DNA of 36,009 bases. Origin: Candidatus Termititenax sp. Lineage in GTDB: Bacteria > Margulisbacteria > Riflemargulisbacteria > GWF2-35-9 > DYQY01. Position numbers and translations under genes: made by a program. The number at the start of each line of letters is the position of its first letter. The stretch's first letter is position 1. Positions 32,269 through 36,009 of this stretch are shown in pieces. The stretch covers positions 192,198 to 228,206 of the forward strand of contig DYQY01000001.1 of NCBI GenBank assembly GCA_020719045.1, in the 5' to 3' direction. Below the pieces are notes generated by a model. The model was not told the origin of the DNA. It made no database searches and saw nothing but the letters and a program-made list of their open reading frames with translations.

Positions 32269-33147
32269 AGGTAGAAATATTTCAAAGTCAGCGGTTCTGT
32301 TATGTTCATCTTTTTTAATTAGTCGTTGATTGAATACGCCTAGTAGTGCTTCTTGGATAAGTAGTTCCTTTATTTCAAAATCAATAAACCTTGCGATAGC
32401 TGATTTTGCAGTATTTGTATGCATGGTAGCAAATACTAGGTGTCCAGTCATGGCTGCCCTAATGGCAATTTGAGCTGTTTCCTGGTCTCGTATTTCTCCT
32501 ATCAAGATAACATCTGGGTCATGTCTTAGTACAGACCTAAGAATATTGGAGAAGGTCATGCCAATTACTTCATTTACCTGTATTTGGGTAAAGGCTGGGA
32601 CGATGTATTCAATTGGGTCTTCAATGGATACAATATGTAGGTCCGGTGATTGGTTATGTAGATGCTTAATTAGCGAGTACAGCGTGGTTGTTTTGCCGCT
32701 TCCGGTTGGTCCAGTAGTAAGAATCATGCCTTCTTTCTTGCTCAGTAGCAACTGTGTTTTTTCTAAAAGATTTTCATTCATTCCAAGCTGGTGTATGCTT
32801 GGGATATTATTTCCTTTTGGAAGAATTCTTAGTGCTATGTTTTCACCAAATAGAGAAGGAATAATAGATATTCTTAAGTCGTGTTCCTCATTTTCAGTAG
32901 CAAAGCTAAACCTTCCGTCTTGGGCATTTAATGAATTAGATGAACTTAAGTTAGCTAGCACTTTTATTCTGTTTACAATAGAAGAGTAGATTTCAATTGG
33001 TAGTGTGTTGGTAGTTACAAGCTTACCAATTATACGGTTTTTTACTATTACACTTTGATCAGTTGGGTGGATATGAATGTCTGTCGCATTATTCTTTATT
33101 GCGTTTTTGATAATCTCATTTATTTGATACACCGGATTTGATTGCAC
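32251..33147 (-). CDS. Minimal GspE/PilB-type secretion ATPase
   Basis: 298-aa hexameric ATPase for pilus assembly or type II secretion. It has a short N2-like domain (ATDIHIHPTDQSVIVKNRII), Walker A GPTGSGKT (146-153), an Asp box (SIEDPIEY), Walker B (DVILIGEIRDQETA) and a His box (HLVFATMHTN). GspE and PilB are usually 500-570 aa; the N1 domain is missing, and the four-Cys zinc motif after NQRL is absent (NQRLIKKDEH). Start GTG 33147 has AAGGAGGT 8 nt upstream, so the short form is not a mis-called start. It may serve the secretin encoded at 17127-18071. Confidence 0.88.
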   Translation of the reverse strand: MQSNPVYQINEIIKNAIKNNATDIHIHPTDQSVIVKNRIIGKLVTTNTLPIEIYSSIVNRIKVLANLSSSNSLNAQDGRFSFATENEEHDLRISIIPSLFGENIALRILPKGNNIPSIHQLGMNENLLEKTQLLLSKKEGMILTTGPTGSGKTTTLYSLIKHLHNQSPDLHIVSIEDPIEYIVPAFTQIQVNEVIGMTFSNILRSVLRHDPDVILIGEIRDQETAQIAIRAAMTGHLVFATMHTNTAKSAIARFIDFEIKELLIQEALLGVFNQRLIKKDEHNRTADFEIFLPSESNS

Positions 33148-33961
33148 GTAAAAATACCTCCTTGGAGATATTATAACGTAAACTCTTTAAAAACCAAAAC
33201 ATTTCTCCTAAAATTCCTTGTCCTGCTAACATCCCGAGTCCATTAATTGTTTGTAGACCTAGGGATGAGGCTATTTTCATCAGTTTTGTTTCGGGTGGTG
33301 AATAGATGATATCTACTACCAAGCAAGTCTTTTTGGCTAATGAAAGTTGTTCGTAACTCAGTACGCTTTGGTCTATCGTGTTTTCCATGCCAATTGGTGT
33401 TGTATTAATGATTAAATCCATATCAGGTATGACGTTAATGAAGTCTTTTGCTAAGATTGTTTCTATTCTATTGTCAGCGTATTGAGTTTTAATTCCATTA
33501 GCTCTCTCGCTAGAAATATCAGAAACCACTATCTTTTTACATTTTTCATTTAAGGCTGTGTAGGTAATTGCTTTAGCTGCACCACCAGCTCCTAAAAGTA
33601 AAATATTCTTATTTAGTAGCTCGAAGTTTGCATCTTCTTTAAGCATTAAACTAAAGCCAGGAGCATCTGTGTTTGTCCCAATGTATTTTCCGTTTACAAG
33701 TTTTACTGTGTTTACCGCTCCAATCTGTTTTGCTGTATCAGTTAGTTCATCGCATAGCGGTAGCGCATCTTCTTTATAGGGAATGGTTACGTTGAATCCT
33801 TTAAATTTCTTAGACTTAAAAAGTTCACCAAGCTCTTCTTTTTTTAATGGATAAGAGACATAAGTTGCATCAATATTTTCTTCGGAGAAAAAGAAGTTAT
33901 GTAAAGCAGGGGAAAGAGAATAACCTAGCGGGTACCCAATTACGGCATATTGTTCTGTCAC
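33116..33961 (-). CDS. aroE: Shikimate dehydrogenase (AroE)
   Basis: NADPH-dependent reduction of 3-dehydroshikimate in aromatic amino-acid synthesis. From GTG 33961 (281 aa) the sequence begins with VIGYPLGYSLSPALHN. The catalytic pair is K63 (VTIPYKED) and D99 (NTDAPG), and the NADP loop is LLGAGGAAKA. The GTG overlaps the cheB stop by one base and is preferred to a TTG at 33973 by that coupling and by the usual family N-terminus. It lies between chemotaxis genes and a secretion ATPase with no functional link to either. Confidence 0.93.
   Translation of the reverse strand: MTEQYAVIGYPLGYSLSPALHNFFFSEENIDATYVSYPLKKEELGELFKSKKFKGFNVTIPYKEDALPLCDELTDTAKQIGAVNTVKLVNGKYIGTNTDAPGFSLMLKEDANFELLNKNILLLGAGGAAKAITYTALNEKCKKIVVSDISSERANGIKTQYADNRIETILAKDFINVIPDMDLIINTTPIGMENTIDQSVLSYEQLSLAKKTCLVVDIIYSPPETKLMKIASSLGLQTINGLGMLAGQGILGEMFWFLKSLRYNISKEVFLRAIKSGVSNK
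33156..33163 (-). promoter_or_regulatory. Strong ribosome-binding site fixing the short gspE-like start
   Basis: AAGGAGGT on the minus strand lies 8 nt before GTG 33147, inside the 3' end of aroE. It is the best Shine-Dalgarno match noted in the window and shows that the ATPase really begins without an N1 domain. Confidence 0.7.
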
Positions 33962-34995
33962 TAGGTGCACCAACCAAGAATAGTTTCAGGCACCTTATCG
34001 AGAGGAACTTGTTTTTCGACAGCACCAGCTTCGAAGGCAGCTCTTGGCATTCCATATACGACGCAGCTAGCCTCGTCTTGTCCTACTATTCTAGCTCCCT
34101 CTTTTTTCATTGTAAGTAGCCCAGCAGTTCCATCATTACCCATTCCTGTCAAAATGGCGCCAATAGCATTTCTTCCAGCATTTTTAGCTACAGATTGAAA
34201 TAGCACGTCAGCGGCAGGGCGTTGATAGCATACTTGTGGACCTTTATTTAGTCCTACACTGTATCTTGCACCACTTTTATTAAGCACCATATGGAAATCC
34301 CCAGGAGCAATGTAAATTTTGCCGTTAGAAATAATGTCTCCTTCTTCTGCCTCTTTCACGTCACATACGCAGGCATCATTAAGAGAGTCTGCAAAGCTTT
34401 TGGTAAATCCCGGAGGCATATGTTGTACAACCATAATACACGGACTGTTTTTTGGAAATTGAGGCAATATTTTTCTTAAAGCAAGCGTTCCACCTGTTGA
34501 AGAACCAATTGCAATTATTTTATCTGTAGTAGTAATAATATAATTCTTTGTTGAATGGGTAGGAGCATTTGTTGCGATAGTTTTTTTGTAATTAACTATA
34601 TTAATAGTTGCAGCTATTTTTATTTTTCTTCCTAACTCCATTATAAGCTCCATGCCGCTACTTTGAGCGTTTGGCTTACAAAGAACATCGATAGCCCCTA
34701 GCTCCATGGCCTTTATCGCATTTGCGCTATTTTTTGGCGAAACTGAGCTAACAATAATCGTTGGAGTTGGGAAATACGTCATTATTTTCCCAAGGAAAGT
34801 AAGTCCGTCCATTCGTGGCATTTCAATATCCAGAGTAATTACATCTGGTTTTAGATTCACAATTTGGTCTCTAGCGTGAAAAGGGTCAATCGCTGAGCCA
34901 ATAACTTCAATGCCAGGGATTTTATTTAGACCTTCAGTAAAGGTTTTTCTAATTAAGGCAGAATCATCTACAACAAATACTCTTACGTTATTCAT
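33961..34995 (-). CDS. cheB: Chemotaxis protein-glutamate methylesterase CheB
   Basis: 344-aa response-regulator methylesterase that resets chemoreceptors. The receiver domain has D10/D11, phospho-acceptor D56 (VITLDIEMPRMDG) and K108. After a linker the esterase domain has the S166 (GSSTGGT), H192 (VVQHMPPGF) and late Asp (GMGNDGTAG) triad, so it should be active. It overlaps cheR by 8 nt and is coupled to aroE by one base. Confidence 0.96.
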   Translation of the reverse strand: MNNVRVFVVDDSALIRKTFTEGLNKIPGIEVIGSAIDPFHARDQIVNLKPDVITLDIEMPRMDGLTFLGKIMTYFPTPTIIVSSVSPKNSANAIKAMELGAIDVLCKPNAQSSGMELIMELGRKIKIAATINIVNYKKTIATNAPTHSTKNYIITTTDKIIAIGSSTGGTLALRKILPQFPKNSPCIMVVQHMPPGFTKSFADSLNDACVCDVKEAEEGDIISNGKIYIAPGDFHMVLNKSGARYSVGLNKGPQVCYQRPAADVLFQSVAKNAGRNAIGAILTGMGNDGTAGLLTMKKEGARIVGQDEASCVVYGMPRAAFEAGAVEKQVPLDKVPETILGWCT

Positions 34996-35824
34996 TTATA
35001 TAAATAGAAGGGCCAAAATTTTTCTTATTCATAGTGTTTAAGCTTTCAGAAGAACCAAGGAACAAAAAGCCACCTGGTTTGAGTATTTTAAAATAGTTGT
35101 TTACTATTTCCTCAACAGTTTGTTTGTCAAAATATATCAATACGTTTCTACAAAAAATAATATCAAATTGTTTACCAAAATTGTAAGGCATATCCATTAA
35201 GTTATACAGACTAAATGTGATGTTTTCTCTTAATATGTCTCTTACTTTATTTTTACCACCCATTTCATTAATACCTTTTTTGAAGTATTTTGTGATTAGC
35301 GATTGGTCTAGGTCGCCCAACATTTTTTGGTCGTAGACGCCACGAACAGCTTCTTGAATCATATTGGTAGAGATGTCTGTTGCTTGAATATTTATTCTTG
35401 TAGATAATCTACCAATCTTTTCAAAATATTCTCTAAGTATTATTTTTAAGGTGTAGGGTTCAGAACCGTTTGAGCAACCAGCTGACCAGAGGTTTATTTC
35501 TGGTTGGTTGTGTATTCTTGGTAGGACACTTTGTTTTAAGATATCAAGCTGAAAGTTTTCTCGATTAAAGTAAGTAACATTCGTAGAGATAGCGTCAATA
35601 AATACTGCCCAGTGTTCATCGTTTACGGGAAGTTTTGTTAAATAGTCATGGTACTGATCATAGGTAGAAAGGTTAAGGTTCCTAAGTATTTTGGAGAGCC
35701 TGCTTTTGAGAAACTCTTGTTTGTTAGAAGAAAGATATATGCCATAGCGTTTATAAATAATGGAACGTATTTTGTCGTATGCGTCTGTAGAAATTGAATT
35801 TACGTCCATGACAAATTTATTCAT
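34988..35824 (-). CDS. cheR: Chemotaxis protein methyltransferase CheR
   Basis: 278-aa SAM-dependent methyltransferase for receptor glutamates. It has an N-terminal helical domain (YKRYGIYLSSNKQEFLKSRL) and the SAM-binding region WSAGCSNGSEPYTL, FDIIFCRNVLIYF and PGGFLFLGSSESL. The ATG follows the cheW stop after 3 nt (TAA-TGA-ATG), so cheW-cheR-cheB are co-translated. Confidence 0.96.
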   Translation of the reverse strand: MNKFVMDVNSISTDAYDKIRSIIYKRYGIYLSSNKQEFLKSRLSKILRNLNLSTYDQYHDYLTKLPVNDEHWAVFIDAISTNVTYFNRENFQLDILKQSVLPRIHNQPEINLWSAGCSNGSEPYTLKIILREYFEKIGRLSTRINIQATDISTNMIQEAVRGVYDQKMLGDLDQSLITKYFKKGINEMGGKNKVRDILRENITFSLYNLMDMPYNFGKQFDIIFCRNVLIYFDKQTVEEIVNNYFKILKPGGFLFLGSSESLNTMNKKNFGPSIYINE

Positions 35825-35827
35825 TCA

Positions 35828-36009
35828 TTATTCAACCATAGCTTCTTTAAATTGTTCTGCTAAATCCAAACATTCTGCATCTCTAAGAACTTTATCAATA
35901 TTCAGAAGAATCTTAATAGACTTGTTTAGCTTAGCGATACCCTGGATATAGGAGCTATCGAAACCACTACCCATTTTAGGAGGGTCACTGATGTTTTCAT
36001 CAGGTATTG
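35828..36009 (-). CDS. cheW: Chemotaxis coupling protein CheW, C-terminal part
   Basis: The last 60 residues of a gene that continues past the right edge. SSYIQGIAKLNKSIKILLNI followed by DKVL is the conserved CheW C-terminal segment, preceded by PPKMGSGFD and ending EAMVE. CheW links receptors to CheA kinase. A CheV protein or the C-terminal domain of CheA would look similar over so short a stretch, but they normally extend differently. It leads directly into cheR. Confidence 0.75.
   Translation of the reverse strand, partial: IPDENISDPPKMGSGFDSSYIQGIAKLNKSIKILLNIDKVLRDAECLDLAEQFKEAMVE

Noticed and set aside
32546-32989. 147-aa open frame on the plus strand
   Set aside because: It is entirely antisense to the well-supported GspE/PilB ATPase gene and its translation is Cys/Ser-rich without family features.
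1-36009. CRISPR arrays, insertion sequences or prophage
   Set aside because: No regularly spaced direct repeats, transposase, integrase or phage structural genes were seen.

Overview
The window comes from an AT-rich, flagellated, chemotactic, double-membrane bacterium. The outer membrane is implied by a secretin, a PorV/FadL-like beta-barrel protein and a second putative barrel protein. Type III glutamine synthetase, GatCAB-dependent tRNA amidation, type III pantothenate kinase, class II LysRS and pervasive leaderless promoters fit a poorly cultured lineage; a Margulisbacteria- or Elusimicrobia-like affiliation is a guess, not shown by the sequence. No tRNA, rRNA, insertion sequence, prophage or CRISPR array was seen. 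Genes are tightly packed, with many 1-20 nt overlaps.

Layout. 1-2754: 3' part of coaX facing glnN (glutamine synthetase III), with a hairpin between them. 3030-6322: a four-gene envelope operon running from a leaderless promoter to a clear terminator (unknown 258-aa protein, TPM-domain protein, LemA, PorV-like protein). 6330-9556: gatCAB. 9557-10150: the longest gap, holding a gene-like remnant and several palindromes. 10151-14651: lysS, an E3-type dihydrolipoamide dehydrogenase coupled to lipA, and a putative outer-membrane protein. 14699-18071: comM with two small bitopic membrane proteins and a very short secretin, a likely natural-transformation or pilus operon. 18073-20492 (minus): a small ORF, an omega-amidase-like hydrolase and two tandem thymidylate-kinase paralogs. 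20571-24485: unknown protein, FecCD-type ABC ATPase and permease, Fis-HTH protein, HAD phosphatase (minus) and secG. 24520-26350: two unknown proteins and a MerR regulator (minus). 26407-32268: flagellar operon flgB-flgC-fliF-fliG-fliH-fliI-fliJ without fliE in its usual slot. 32251-36009 (minus): cheW-cheR-cheB-aroE and a minimal GspE/PilB ATPase.

The strongest unifying signal is promoter placement. At ten operon-leading genes on both strands, a -10 box (TATAAT or close) ends only 6-10 nt before the start codon. Transcription would then begin at or within about 4 nt of the start codon, leaving no room for a Shine-Dalgarno site. Genes inside operons, and a minority of leading genes (glnN, comM, the 132-aa gene), have ordinary Shine-Dalgarno sequences. 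Two initiation modes therefore seem to coexist, with housekeeping genes (gatCAB, lysS) and the flagellar operon on the leaderless side.
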